This document shows positions 1 to 6,075 of a DNA stretch of 56,505 nucleotides, one piece after another. Position 1 is the first letter of the stretch, and every line of letters starts with the position of its first letter. The DNA is from an uncultured Lachnospiraceae bacterium (GTDB lineage Bacteria; Bacillota; Clostridia; Lachnospirales; Lachnospiraceae), in assembly GCA_902772635.1 (NCBI GenBank), contig CACYBK010000100.1, positions 1-56,505 of the forward strand. Direction: 5' to 3'. A program made the position numbers and the translations under genes. The notes under the pieces were generated by a model that was not told where the DNA came from, ran no database searches, and worked only from the letters and a program-made list of their open reading frames with translations.

Positions 1-93
1 ATAAGACGCTTTGTTTGAAAAGCGGTCAAGATCGCACCGGAGGCTTTTGAAGCGCTCTTTTTCTTTAAGAAGCATCGGTGTGTATTTCGACAT
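1..93 (-). CDS. Start of an unidentified leftward gene (partial, runs off the left edge)
   Basis: An ATG at 93 opens a frame that stays open for 31 codons to the window edge. The visible N-terminus is hydrophilic and lysine/arginine rich (begins MSKYTPMLLKEKERF). A GAGGT ribosome-binding-like stretch lies about 10 bases upstream. A well spaced leftward promoter candidate (151-179) would start transcription near 144. The combination supports a real gene divergent from rplU, but 31 codons is too little to name a family, and an open run of this length could arise by chance. Confidence 0.42.
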   Translation of the reverse strand, partial: MSKYTPMLLKEKERFKSLRCDLDRFSNKASY

Positions 94-150
94 CCGAAGG
101 ATTACCTCGCTGAAGATAATGAGGGGTTCTAACAACTCAAAAACGTAATT

Positions 151-179
151 ATTTTACTATATAAAGTGTTATTAAACAA
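151..179 (-). promoter_or_regulatory. Candidate leftward sigma-A promoter
   Basis: Read on the minus strand: TTGTTT, 17-base spacer, TAAAAT. It would transcribe the partial gene at 1-93 and stands back to back with the rplU promoter, so the two units are divergent. Called from consensus spacing only. Confidence 0.45.
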
Positions 180-202
180 GGAGAAATACCATCGGTTGTG
201 CC

Positions 203-231
203 TTGACTCGAAAAGAAAATTGTATTATCAT
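203..231 (+). promoter_or_regulatory. Promoter of the rplU operon
   Basis: TTGACT, 17-base spacer, TATCAT (five of six consensus bases in the -10). Predicted start is near 238, leaving a leader of about 100 bases before rplU. Confidence 0.6.
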
Positions 232-270
232 ACCAAAAGTGTGCGCACGGAAAGAGTATTTTTAATATAA

Positions 271-317
271 GTGTCGTAATGGCCGCTTTTCTCCGGCGCG
301 TGGTAATTTTTTTTTTT
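271..317 (+). ncRNA. Candidate L21 leader (ribosomal protein autoregulatory RNA)
   Basis: The leader before rplU holds a short GC stem (GCCG at 282-285 with CGGC at 294-297), then GCGTGGTAA, then a run of eleven T at 307-317. Firmicutes are known to carry a conserved structured leader ahead of rplU-prp-rpmA, and this segment sits in the right place with similar features. I assign it from position and recalled motif, not from a covariance search. The T run after a hairpin could also act as an attenuator. Confidence 0.5.
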
Positions 318-339
318 CAGATCCACAGGAGGTTTTTTT

Positions 340-651
340 ATGTACGCAGTTATCGAAACAGGCGGAAAGCAGTACCGCGTCAGCGAGGGCGACATACTTA
401 ATGTTGAAAAGCTCGAGGCTGAGGCAGGCGATTCAGTAACCTTTGACCGGGTGCTTCTCGTTTCAAATGACGGCTCGATCACAGCCGGAACTCCCGTAGT
501 TTCAGGAGCTTCTGTTACTGCTGAGGTTATGAAGCAGGCAAGGGCAAAGAAGATCCTTGTCGGAAAGTACAAGCCGAAGACAGGTTACAAGAGAAAGAAC
601 GGTCACAGGCAGTATTATACTCAGGTAAAGATCACAAAGGTTACTGCTTAA
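340..651 (+). CDS. rplU: 50S ribosomal protein L21
   Basis: A 103-residue protein of standard L21 length, starting [14 protein letters not shown], the family's signature opening, and keeping the basic C-terminal part ([10 protein letters not shown]) that binds 23S rRNA. It is a structural component of the large ribosomal subunit. The ATG follows an AGGAGG site at the end of the leader. It is the first gene of rplU-prp-rpmA, so L21, the L27 processing protease and L27 are made together. Three bases separate it from the next start. Confidence 0.97.
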   Translation: MYAVIETGGKQYRVSEGDILNVEKLEAEAGDSVTFDRVLLVSNDGSITAGTPVVSGASVTAEVMKQARAKKILVGKYKPKTGYKRKNGHRQYYTQVKITKVTA

Positions 652-654
652 GAC

Positions 655-984
655 TTGACAGAGGTTTTTGTAAAAAAGGTGCGTGACCGCGTCATTTCGG
701 TAAACACCAAAGGACACGCAGGATTTGCGAAGCGGGGAAAGGATATAGTCTGTTCCGCGGTTTCGGTTCTTTTGATAAATACCGTAAACTCGATCAAATG
801 CTTTACAGAGGACGAGATCGAGGTTGAGAGCGATCAGCAAAAAGGGGAGATTTCCATACTTCTTCCGACGGAATACTCTGAGAAGACAGATGTACTTTTG
901 AAGGCGCTGCTTCTCGGACTTTCAGGAATAGAAGAGGAATACCCGAAGAATTTCAGATTATATACCGAGGAGGTTTTGAAATGA
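655..984 (+). CDS. prp: Ribosomal-processing cysteine protease Prp (YsxB family)
   Basis: A 109-residue protein whose catalytic pair is visible: His21 in KGHAGFA and Cys33 in DIVCSAVS. In Firmicutes and relatives Prp removes an N-terminal extension from L27 so that it can function in the ribosome. The next gene encodes an L27 carrying just such an extension, so substrate and protease are adjacent. The start is a TTG at 655, three bases after rplU, giving the expected distance to the catalytic His. There is no strong ribosome-binding site, which suggests coupling to rplU. The end overlaps rpmA as ATGA. Confidence 0.9.
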   Translation: MTEVFVKKVRDRVISVNTKGHAGFAKRGKDIVCSAVSVLLINTVNSIKCFTEDEIEVESDQQKGEISILLPTEYSEKTDVLLKALLLGLSGIEEEYPKNFRLYTEEVLK

Positions 985-1283
985 GAAACGATCTTATGAA
1001 GCTTGATCTTCAATTTTTCGCACACAAGAAGGGAATGGGCTCGACCAAGAACGGTCGTGATTCCGAGTCAAAGAGACTTGGTGTAAAGCGCGCTGACGGT
1101 CAGTTCGTAAAGGCCGGAAATATCATAATGAGACAGCGCGGCACCCGTATCCATCCCGGAAACAATGTAGGCAAGGGCGGCGATGATACACTTTTTGCAT
1201 TGATAGACGGAAAGCTCAAGTTCGAGAGGCTCGGAAGGGACAGGAAACAGGCGTCCGTTTATCCGGTTGAGACCGCTGAATAA
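981..1283 (+). CDS. rpmA: 50S ribosomal protein L27 with cleavable N-terminal extension
   Basis: A 100-residue L27. After the initial residues comes [19 protein letters not shown] followed by A is the known Prp cleavage context, so mature L27 should begin at [15 protein letters not shown], placing its flexible N-terminus near the peptidyl transferase centre. Either the ATG at 981 (overlapping the prp stop) or the ATG at 996 could start translation; the upstream GAGGAGG favours 981. A strong hairpin follows the gene. Confidence 0.96.
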   Translation: MRNDLMKLDLQFFAHKKGMGSTKNGRDSESKRLGVKRADGQFVKAGNIIMRQRGTRIHPGNNVGKGGDDTLFALIDGKLKFERLGRDRKQASVYPVETAE

Positions 1284-1310
1284 TCCGCTTTTCTATTTGT
1301 TTTACATTCC

Positions 1311-1347
1311 ATCCGGCTGAAGACAGGTCTTTAGCCGGATTATTTTA
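1311..1347 (+). terminator. Hairpin terminator or attenuator after rpmA
   Basis: ATCCGGCT (1311-1318) pairs perfectly with AGCCGGAT (1333-1340), with an inner AAGAC/GTCTT stem, and TATTTTAT follows. It lies only 24 bases before the obgE start and no clear promoter intervenes, so it may be a partial terminator that lowers downstream expression relative to the ribosomal proteins. Confidence 0.65.
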
Positions 1348-1370
1348 TCTATGATTTGAGGTGCAAGGCG

Positions 1371-2663
1371 TTGGCATATTCATTTATTGACCGGACAAAG
1401 ATAAGGATCCGCTCCGGCAGGGGCGGAGACGGACATGTGAGCTTTCACAGGGAAAAGTTCGTTGCAAACGGCGGGCCTGACGGCGGTGACGGCGGGAACG
1501 GCGGCAATGTCATATTTGAGGTCGATCCCGGAATGAATTCACTGTCACAGTACAGGCACAGGATGAAGTTCTCGGCTTCAGACGGCGAAAACGGCGGGAA
1601 GAGCCGCTGCCACGGAAAGAACGGTGAAGACATAGTTCTCAAGGTCCCGAAGGGCACAGTCATTTATGATGACGAGACCGGAAAGGTCATAGCCGATATG
1701 TCCGGCGACAACTTACGGGCTGTCATACTCCGCGGCGGAAAGGGCGGCCTTGGCAATATGCATTTTGCTACTTCGAGGATGCAGGTGCCAAAATTCTCAA
1801 CGCCCGGCGGTGAGGCGGTTGAGACCATGATAAGGCTTGAACTCAAGATGATAGCCGATATCGGTCTTGTGGGCTTTCCTAACGCCGGGAAATCAACCCT
1901 TATCTCCGTGCTTACGAATGCAAAGCCCGAGATCGCGGATTATCCCTTTACGACGCTTTCACCGATACCCGGAGTAATGGATATGGGGGACGGCAGGAGC
2001 GTGGTCATTGCGGACATTCCGGGGCTTATAGAAGGTGCATCGGACGGAGTCGGTCTCGGTCATGAATTCCTTCGCCACATCCAGCGGACAAAGGTCCTGC
2101 TCCAGCTCGTGGATCCGATGGCTCCGGAAGAGGGCAGGAGTGTAATAGACGACATCAAGGTCATTAATAATGAGCTTTCAAAATATGATGAGAATCTTTT
2201 GAAAAAGCCGATGATCATCGCGCTTTCAAAGTCTGACTGCCTGAGCTCTGAGGAAAAAGAGGAAAAGCTTTCTCTTATCAGAAAAGAATTTCCGGAATAT
2301 GAAGTTGTTGCATTTTCTTCGCAGAACAGGGAAGGGCTTTCGGAGCTTAAAGAACTTCTTGGAAGGACGGTTGAAGAAAACAGGGAGAAGGACATTATCT
2401 TTGAGTCGGAATTTGATCCCATGGAGCTTTCTGTAAGGTCGCTTTCCTATGAGGTGCAAAAGAACGAGGAAGGCGAATATGAGGTGATGGGACCCAAGAT
2501 CGACAGGCTTCTTGGCTATACGAATCTCGACAGCGAGAAGGGCTTCCACTTTTTCCAGAAATTCTTTGAGAATGAAGGTATAATAAAGGATATGAAGGCC
2601 CTCGGCATGAGAGAGGGCGATACTGTAAACGTTGGAGGATATCTTTTCACATATTATGAATGA
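1371..2663 (+). CDS. obgE: GTPase Obg (ribosome assembly / stress GTPase)
   Basis: A 430-residue Obg with three domains: a glycine-rich Obg fold (GRGGDGHVSFHREKF, GGPDGGDGGNGG) over about the first 155 residues; a G domain with G1 GFPNAGKS, switch region TTLSP, G3 DIPGLIEGA and SKSD as G4; and a C-terminal OCT domain. It binds the large subunit late in assembly and links to growth control. A TTG at 1356 would extend it by five residues, but GAGGTG at 1358-1363 is correctly placed for the TTG at 1371, giving MAYSFIDRTKI, as in other Obg proteins. Confidence 0.95.
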   Translation: MAYSFIDRTKIRIRSGRGGDGHVSFHREKFVANGGPDGGDGGNGGNVIFEVDPGMNSLSQYRHRMKFSASDGENGGKSRCHGKNGEDIVLKVPKGTVIYDDETGKVIADMSGDNLRAVILRGGKGGLGNMHFATSRMQVPKFSTPGGEAVETMIRLELKMIADIGLVGFPNAGKSTLISVLTNAKPEIADYPFTTLSPIPGVMDMGDGRSVVIADIPGLIEGASDGVGLGHEFLRHIQRTKVLLQLVDPMAPEEGRSVIDDIKVINNELSKYDENLLKKPMIIALSKSDCLSSEEKEEKLSLIRKEFPEYEVVAFSSQNREGLSELKELLGRTVEENREKDIIFESEFDPMELSVRSLSYEVQKNEEGEYEVMGPKIDRLLGYTNLDSEKGFHFFQKFFENEGIIKDMKALGMREGDTVNVGGYLFTYYE

Positions 2664-2955
2664 TATTACAAACAAGCAAAGGGCCTATCTTTCGGGCCTT
2701 GCGGTAAATGAAAAAGCAATACTCGAGCTCGGAAAATCCACAGTGACTCCCGAATTTACGGCTTCGCTTGATGAAGCTCTTGAAAAAAGGGAGCTTGTAA
2801 AGATCTCGGTTCTGAAGAATTGTGACCTTGGCATAAATGAGGCCGCATCAACTTTGGCAGAGCGGACGAAGAGCAAGGTCGTCCGTGTCATAGGAAGAAA
2901 GATCATCTTCTATCGGCCTGCAAAAAAACCTGTGATAGAGCTTCCAAAGGGGTGA
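2656..2955 (+). CDS. yhbY: YhbY family RNA-binding protein (CRM domain)
   Basis: About 99 residues matching the CRS1-YhbY fold: NKQRAYLSGLA, an ELGKSTVTPEF segment, EALEKRELVKISVL and a terminal RVIGRKIIFYR. YhbY proteins bind pre-50S particles. The ATG at 2656 overlaps the end of obgE, suggesting translational coupling. A TTG at 2632 is also in frame, but it would put the GGAGG motif inside the coding region. Its place between obgE and nadD matches the B. subtilis yqeI-nadD-yqeK-rsfS order. Confidence 0.88.
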   Translation: MNDITNKQRAYLSGLAVNEKAILELGKSTVTPEFTASLDEALEKRELVKISVLKNCDLGINEAASTLAERTKSKVVRVIGRKIIFYRPAKKPVIELPKG

Positions 2956-2959
2956 ACTC

Positions 2960-4210
2960 TTGAAGATCGGTATACTCGGAGGAACGTTCAATCCAATCCA
3001 TATAGGGCATATCAATGCGGCACTGTCCGCGAAAAAGCAATTGCAGCTTGATGAAGTATTGATAATGCCCTCCGGAGACCCGCCTCACAAGGCAGTTAAC
3101 GGACATATAACAAAGAATGCGCGCTTTGAGATGACAAGAAGGGCAGTGGAGCCGTATGAAAAAGAAGGGCTTCACTTTTCGGACTTTGAATACTCTTTTT
3201 CAGGAGACACATATTCCTATATCATTCTTCATGAATTAAAAAAGTCGCGCCCTGATGATGAGCTTTGGTTCATAATAGGAGAGGATTCGCTCCTTACATT
3301 CCAGCACTGGGTCAAGCCCGATATCATCACAAAATATGTAAATCTTGCGGTCCTTCCCAGGAAGGATGAAGGGACAAAGAGGGCACTTTCAAAAAAGGAA
3401 CTTGAGGATAAAGCAAGTGAAGTCGCCGGGCAGTTTCAAACTAAGGTTTCGGTAATAGACTCAGAGCTTTTTGATGTTTCATCCTCCTTCCTTCGGGAAG
3501 AACTTTCAAAAAGGCAATTCAATGACGGTTTTTCGGACGCTCTGAAGAATAATATCCCGTCAGGGGCTCTTTCTTATATCAAAGAAAGGCGGCTCTATGA
3601 GGAAATAAGGCTCACCGGACCAAAGGATCACTTTGAATTTGAGGATGCAAGAAAGAAGATAAAAAAAAGCCTCTCAAAGAAGAGATATCAGCACAGTCTT
3701 CGGGTTTCAGATACAGCGGTGGCGCTTGCCGCAAGATATTCCTATCCCGCGTTCCCCGCAAGGGTTGCAGGCCTTCTTCATGATTGCGCGAAGGATATTC
3801 CGGAAAAAGAGTATTTTTCAATATTGAAGGAGAACAAGGTAGATATTACGGAAGCGGAGAGGAAGGCGCCGTATCTCCTTCATGCGAAGGTCGGAGCCAT
3901 CATCGCAAAAAAGGAATTCGGGATCATAGATGCTGATATATTATCCTCAATAAGGACGCATACCACGGGAGAGCCGGATATGTCCCTTCTGCAGAAGATA
4001 ATATTTACGGCAGATTATATCGAGCCCGGACGCGACAAGGCAAAGCGGCTTGATGAGATCAGGGAGCTGGCATTCTCCGACCTTGATATTTGCGTAAGAG
4101 AGATACTCTTTGATACATTGAGCTATCTTGATGAAACGAAAAGCGACATAGACCCGGCTACCAGGGAGACCTATGAATTCTACAGGGACAAGCTGCGCCG
4201 GGAATTTTGA
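2960..4210 (+). CDS. nadD: Fused nicotinate-nucleotide adenylyltransferase (NadD) and YqeK HD hydrolase
   Basis: A 416-residue two-domain protein. Residues 1 to about 200 are NadD: GGTFNPIHIGH nucleotidyltransferase motif near the N-terminus and a VSSSFLRE motif near residue 175; this makes nicotinate adenine dinucleotide in NAD synthesis. From about residue 220 it is YqeK: RYQHSLRVSDTA, GLLHDCAKDI (HD motif) and an ADYIEPGR segment, a family that hydrolyses diadenosine tetraphosphate symmetrically. In B. subtilis these are separate neighbouring genes; here they share one frame. The TTG start follows AAAGGGGTG. The gene lies 4 bases after yhbY. Confidence 0.92.
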   Translation: MKIGILGGTFNPIHIGHINAALSAKKQLQLDEVLIMPSGDPPHKAVNGHITKNARFEMTRRAVEPYEKEGLHFSDFEYSFSGDTYSYIILHELKKSRPDDELWFIIGEDSLLTFQHWVKPDIITKYVNLAVLPRKDEGTKRALSKKELEDKASEVAGQFQTKVSVIDSELFDVSSSFLREELSKRQFNDGFSDALKNNIPSGALSYIKERRLYEEIRLTGPKDHFEFEDARKKIKKSLSKKRYQHSLRVSDTAVALAARYSYPAFPARVAGLLHDCAKDIPEKEYFSILKENKVDITEAERKAPYLLHAKVGAIIAKKEFGIIDADILSSIRTHTTGEPDMSLLQKIIFTADYIEPGRDKAKRLDEIRELAFSDLDICVREILFDTLSYLDETKSDIDPATRETYEFYRDKLRREF

Positions 4211-4300
4211 AACTTTGCTATCAAGTGAGAGCGGGCAAGTATTGGGATCAATCAATTAAGAAAAACTATATTTGCATAACGATTTGAATGGAGGCTCATA

Positions 4301-4660
4301 ATGGGCGGGATAAAGAACGAAAAGGAAGTATTGAAGGTCATCTATGATACGCTCGACAAGAAAAAGGGCGAGGATATAGAGATCATTGACATAGGTCACG
4401 TTTCCGTGATCGCGGATCATTTCGTGGTTGCGAGCGCAAACAATATCAACCAGCTCCAGGCCATGGCTGATGCCGTTGATGAGGAGATGACAAAGCGAAA
4501 TATCGAGGTAAAGCAGATAGAAGGGAACAAAAACTCAACCTGGATACTGATGGACTACGGGGATATCATAGTCCACCTGTTTTCCAAGGAGGATCGGCTC
4601 TTCTACAACCTGGAGAAGATATGGGTCGACGGGATAAAGATAGATCCAAAGACCCTTTGA
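4301..4660 (+). CDS. rsfS: Ribosomal silencing factor RsfS
   Basis: A 119-residue protein with the family core: DIEIIDIGHVSVIADHFVVASA and STWILMDYGDIIVHLF. RsfS binds ribosomal protein L14 and blocks subunit joining under nutrient limitation. A TGGAGG site precedes the ATG. The 90 bases before it hold no gene and no promoter that I trust, so it is probably transcribed with nadD-yqeK. It converges with lexA, 9 bases away. Confidence 0.94.
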   Translation: MGGIKNEKEVLKVIYDTLDKKKGEDIEIIDIGHVSVIADHFVVASANNINQLQAMADAVDEEMTKRNIEVKQIEGNKNSTWILMDYGDIIVHLFSKEDRLFYNLEKIWVDGIKIDPKTL

Positions 4661-4669
4661 TAGAAAGCC

Positions 4670-5287
4670 TCATCTGATGAAGCGCATCACTCCAAAGACC
4701 CTGCCTACTATCTGGCAATCCCTCACATAAATAGGAGACATAGTATCATTCTCAGGCTGAAGCCTGATCATATTGTCTTCCTTGAAGAAGCGCTTCACAG
4801 TTGCGCTGTCGTCTATGAGGGCGACCACGATCTGACCGTTTGTGGCTGTATCGCAGCGCTCGACCATTATAGTATCGCCGTTCAGTATCCCGGCATTTAT
4901 CATACTGTCGCCTCTGACACGGAGCATGAAGCATTCGTTCTTCGGAACATACTCGGCCGGAAGAGGATAATAATCCTCGATGTTCTGCTGTGCAAGTATG
5001 GGCTGCCCTGCGGCGACCTGCCCCACAAGAGGAACATTTACGGTCTCTCTTCTTGTAAGATTGAAATCGTCATCCACGATCTCTATAGAACGGGATTTTG
5101 CAGGATCTCTTCTGATATAGCCCGCTGATTCGAGCTTTTCGAGATGATTGAAAGCGGAGGAGGTGGATTTCAATGACATCTCCTCGCATATCTCCCTGAC
5201 TGTGGGAGGATAACCTCTTTCCAGGATACTCTTTTTCAGATATTCCAGCAGCTTCTGCTGTTTTTCGGATATTTTTCCCTTTTCCAT
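4670..5287 (-). CDS. lexA: SOS repressor LexA
   Basis: About 205 residues, the usual LexA length. It has an N-terminal winged helix (YPPTVREICEEMSLKSTSSAFNHLEKL), the A93-G94 self-cleavage bond in QVAAGQP, catalytic Ser128 in GDSM and Lys165 in SATVKRFF. RecA filaments trigger cleavage and derepress DNA damage genes. An ATG at 5308 is in frame, but AAGGAGG lies between the two, so 5287 is the likely start. A promoter and a LexA box lie upstream, indicating autorepression. It is divergent from a yneA-like gene. Confidence 0.96.
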   Translation of the reverse strand: MEKGKISEKQQKLLEYLKKSILERGYPPTVREICEEMSLKSTSSAFNHLEKLESAGYIRRDPAKSRSIEIVDDDFNLTRRETVNVPLVGQVAAGQPILAQQNIEDYYPLPAEYVPKNECFMLRVRGDSMINAGILNGDTIMVERCDTATNGQIVVALIDDSATVKRFFKEDNMIRLQPENDTMSPIYVRDCQIVGRVFGVMRFIR

Positions 5288-5311
5288 GCAAAATACCTCC
5301 TTACTCATGGC

Positions 5312-5340
5312 ATTATAGCATTATTCTACGGGCAAAGCAA
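5312..5340 (-). promoter_or_regulatory. lexA promoter
   Basis: Minus strand: TTGCTT (5335-5340), 17-base spacer, perfect TATAAT (5312-5317). A LexA box overlaps its -35, as expected for autorepression. Confidence 0.65.
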
Positions 5341-5351
5341 ACATATTTTCG
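5338..5351 (-). promoter_or_regulatory. LexA box on the lexA promoter
   Basis: Minus strand reads CGAAAATATGTTTG, matching 12 of 14 positions of the Firmicutes palindrome CGAACATATGTTCG. It overlaps the lexA -35. Confidence 0.65.
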
Positions 5352-5371
5352 AAAAAATTTGTTTGAACCTC

Positions 5372-5400
5372 TTGACAAACGCATGTTCTGAAATTATAAT
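5372..5400 (+). promoter_or_regulatory. Consensus promoter of the yneA-like gene
   Basis: TTGACA, 17-base spacer, TATAAT: both hexamers are perfect. A promoter this strong needs tight repression, and two LexA boxes lie on and just after it. Confidence 0.85.
5376..5389 (+). promoter_or_regulatory. LexA box in the yneA promoter spacer
   Basis: CAAACGCATGTTCT fits the CGAAC-N4-GTTCG palindrome with changes only at outer positions. It starts inside the -35 and fills most of the spacer, so bound LexA would exclude RNA polymerase. Confidence 0.7.
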
Positions 5401-5407
5401 GCGTTTT

Positions 5408-5421
5408 AGAACAAAAGTTCA
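5408..5421 (+). promoter_or_regulatory. Second LexA box at the yneA transcription start
   Basis: AGAACAAAAGTTCA contains both perfect half-sites GAAC and GTTC at 4-base spacing, at about the first 15 transcribed bases. Confidence 0.7.
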
Positions 5422-5445
5422 AAAGTGTTGTGAGGAGGATAAAAA

Positions 5446-5784
5446 ATGAATACCGGAAAATCGTCTGCAATATATATGAAAAAGGCTGTTTTCAGAGTAT
5501 CTCTGATTTTTGCTGCCGCTTTTATCGCCATCTTTATTTTTTTCTCTTTTTTTATCAGCATGCGAACGAAAGTTCAGGCAATGGGTTCTGACATGGAGGT
5601 CGTATATGAAAGCTATGAGATCAAAAAAGGCGACACCTTGTCATCGATCGCTCAAAAATATGCTTCGGGCGTCAATATGTCCAGAGGCGATTATATGTAT
5701 AAGGTCAGAAGAACAAATCAGATCAGCGGAGATCTGATCCATGAAGGCTGTTATCTGGTTATTCCTGTTGAAAAGACCTTGTAA
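5446..5784 (+). CDS. yneA: YneA-like SOS cell-division inhibitor (membrane anchor plus LysM)
   Basis: A 112-residue protein with a basic N-terminus, one membrane segment (about residues 17-40, AVFRVSLIFAAAFIAIFIFF) and an extracytoplasmic LysM domain from about residue 55 (YEIKKGDTLSSIAQKYASG ... HEGCYLVIP). In B. subtilis yneA has this architecture, lies divergent from lexA, is SOS-induced and delays septation. Position, promoter and LexA boxes agree here. Sequence identity to YneA was not tested, so the function is inferred from architecture and locus. GAGGAGG precedes the ATG. A weak hairpin with a T run overlaps the stop. Confidence 0.85.
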   Translation: MNTGKSSAIYMKKAVFRVSLIFAAAFIAIFIFFSFFISMRTKVQAMGSDMEVVYESYEIKKGDTLSSIAQKYASGVNMSRGDYMYKVRRTNQISGDLIHEGCYLVIPVEKTL

Positions 5785-5819
5785 GGTTTTTTGCATATTT
5801 TTTTCTTCACACATAGCTT

Positions 5820-5898
5820 TTCGAAAAAGCCGATGATGGGCATCAGAGATTTCATTTTGAAATCCTCTGGTGCTTCGTCATAAAAGGATGCTTTCGAA
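5820..5898. repeat. Nested imperfect palindrome in non-coding DNA
   Basis: In the roughly 290-base gene-free stretch 5785-6075. Core stem GCATCAGAG (5840-5848) with CTCTGGTGC (5865-5873), extended inward by ATTTC/GAAAT around an ATTTT loop with one bulged C. Outward, ATGA/TCAT and CGAAA/TTTCG continue the pairing with internal loops. No T run follows directly on either strand, so it is not a typical terminator. It may be a structured RNA, a small mobile element remnant or a protein-binding site. Confidence 0.55.
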
Positions 5899-5967
5899 CT
5901 TTATCTTATTCTGATTTTTTTATCGGATTTTCACCGTATATTTTCTTTGGCGGGAATTAATTTTCCC

Positions 5968-5996
5968 TTGATATTATGTGAAGAGTAGTGTATCAT
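5968..5996 (+). promoter_or_regulatory. Promoter of the tyrosine recombinase gene
   Basis: TTGATA, 17-base spacer, TATCAT. Predicted transcription start is near 6003, immediately before the 15-bp inverted repeat. No LexA box is seen, so SOS control is not indicated. Confidence 0.6.
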
Positions 5997-6004
5997 GATA
6001 TTTA

Positions 6005-6040
6005 TATCTCTCGGATAAATATCTGTTTATCCGAGAGATA
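6005..6040. repeat. Perfect 15-bp inverted repeat with 6-base centre before the recombinase gene
   Basis: TATCTCTCGGATAAA (6005-6019), TATCTG centre, TTTATCCGAGAGATA (6026-6040). It would form a stable hairpin at the very 5' end of the recombinase mRNA. The 6-base centre between symmetrical arms also resembles the layout of tyrosine recombinase crossover sites. It could equally be an operator. It lies 35 bases before the ATG and no T run follows, so it is not a terminator for upstream transcription. Confidence 0.7.
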
Positions 6041-6075
6041 GTGGTATATGCTTAAGCAAAGGAGGAAAGCCTCAT

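Noticed and set aside
502..840. Minus-strand open frame across rplU and prp
   Set aside because: It is antisense to two conserved ribosomal genes and has no similarity to any family I know.
1356..1370. Five-codon upstream extension of obgE
   Set aside because: It would place the ribosome-binding-like GAGGTG inside the coding region; the TTG at 1371 is correctly spaced and fits the family.
5774..5795. Terminator overlapping the yneA-like stop
   Set aside because: ACCTT-GT-AAGGT followed by T6 is suggestive, but the loop is only two bases and the stem five pairs, so I do not list it as a feature.
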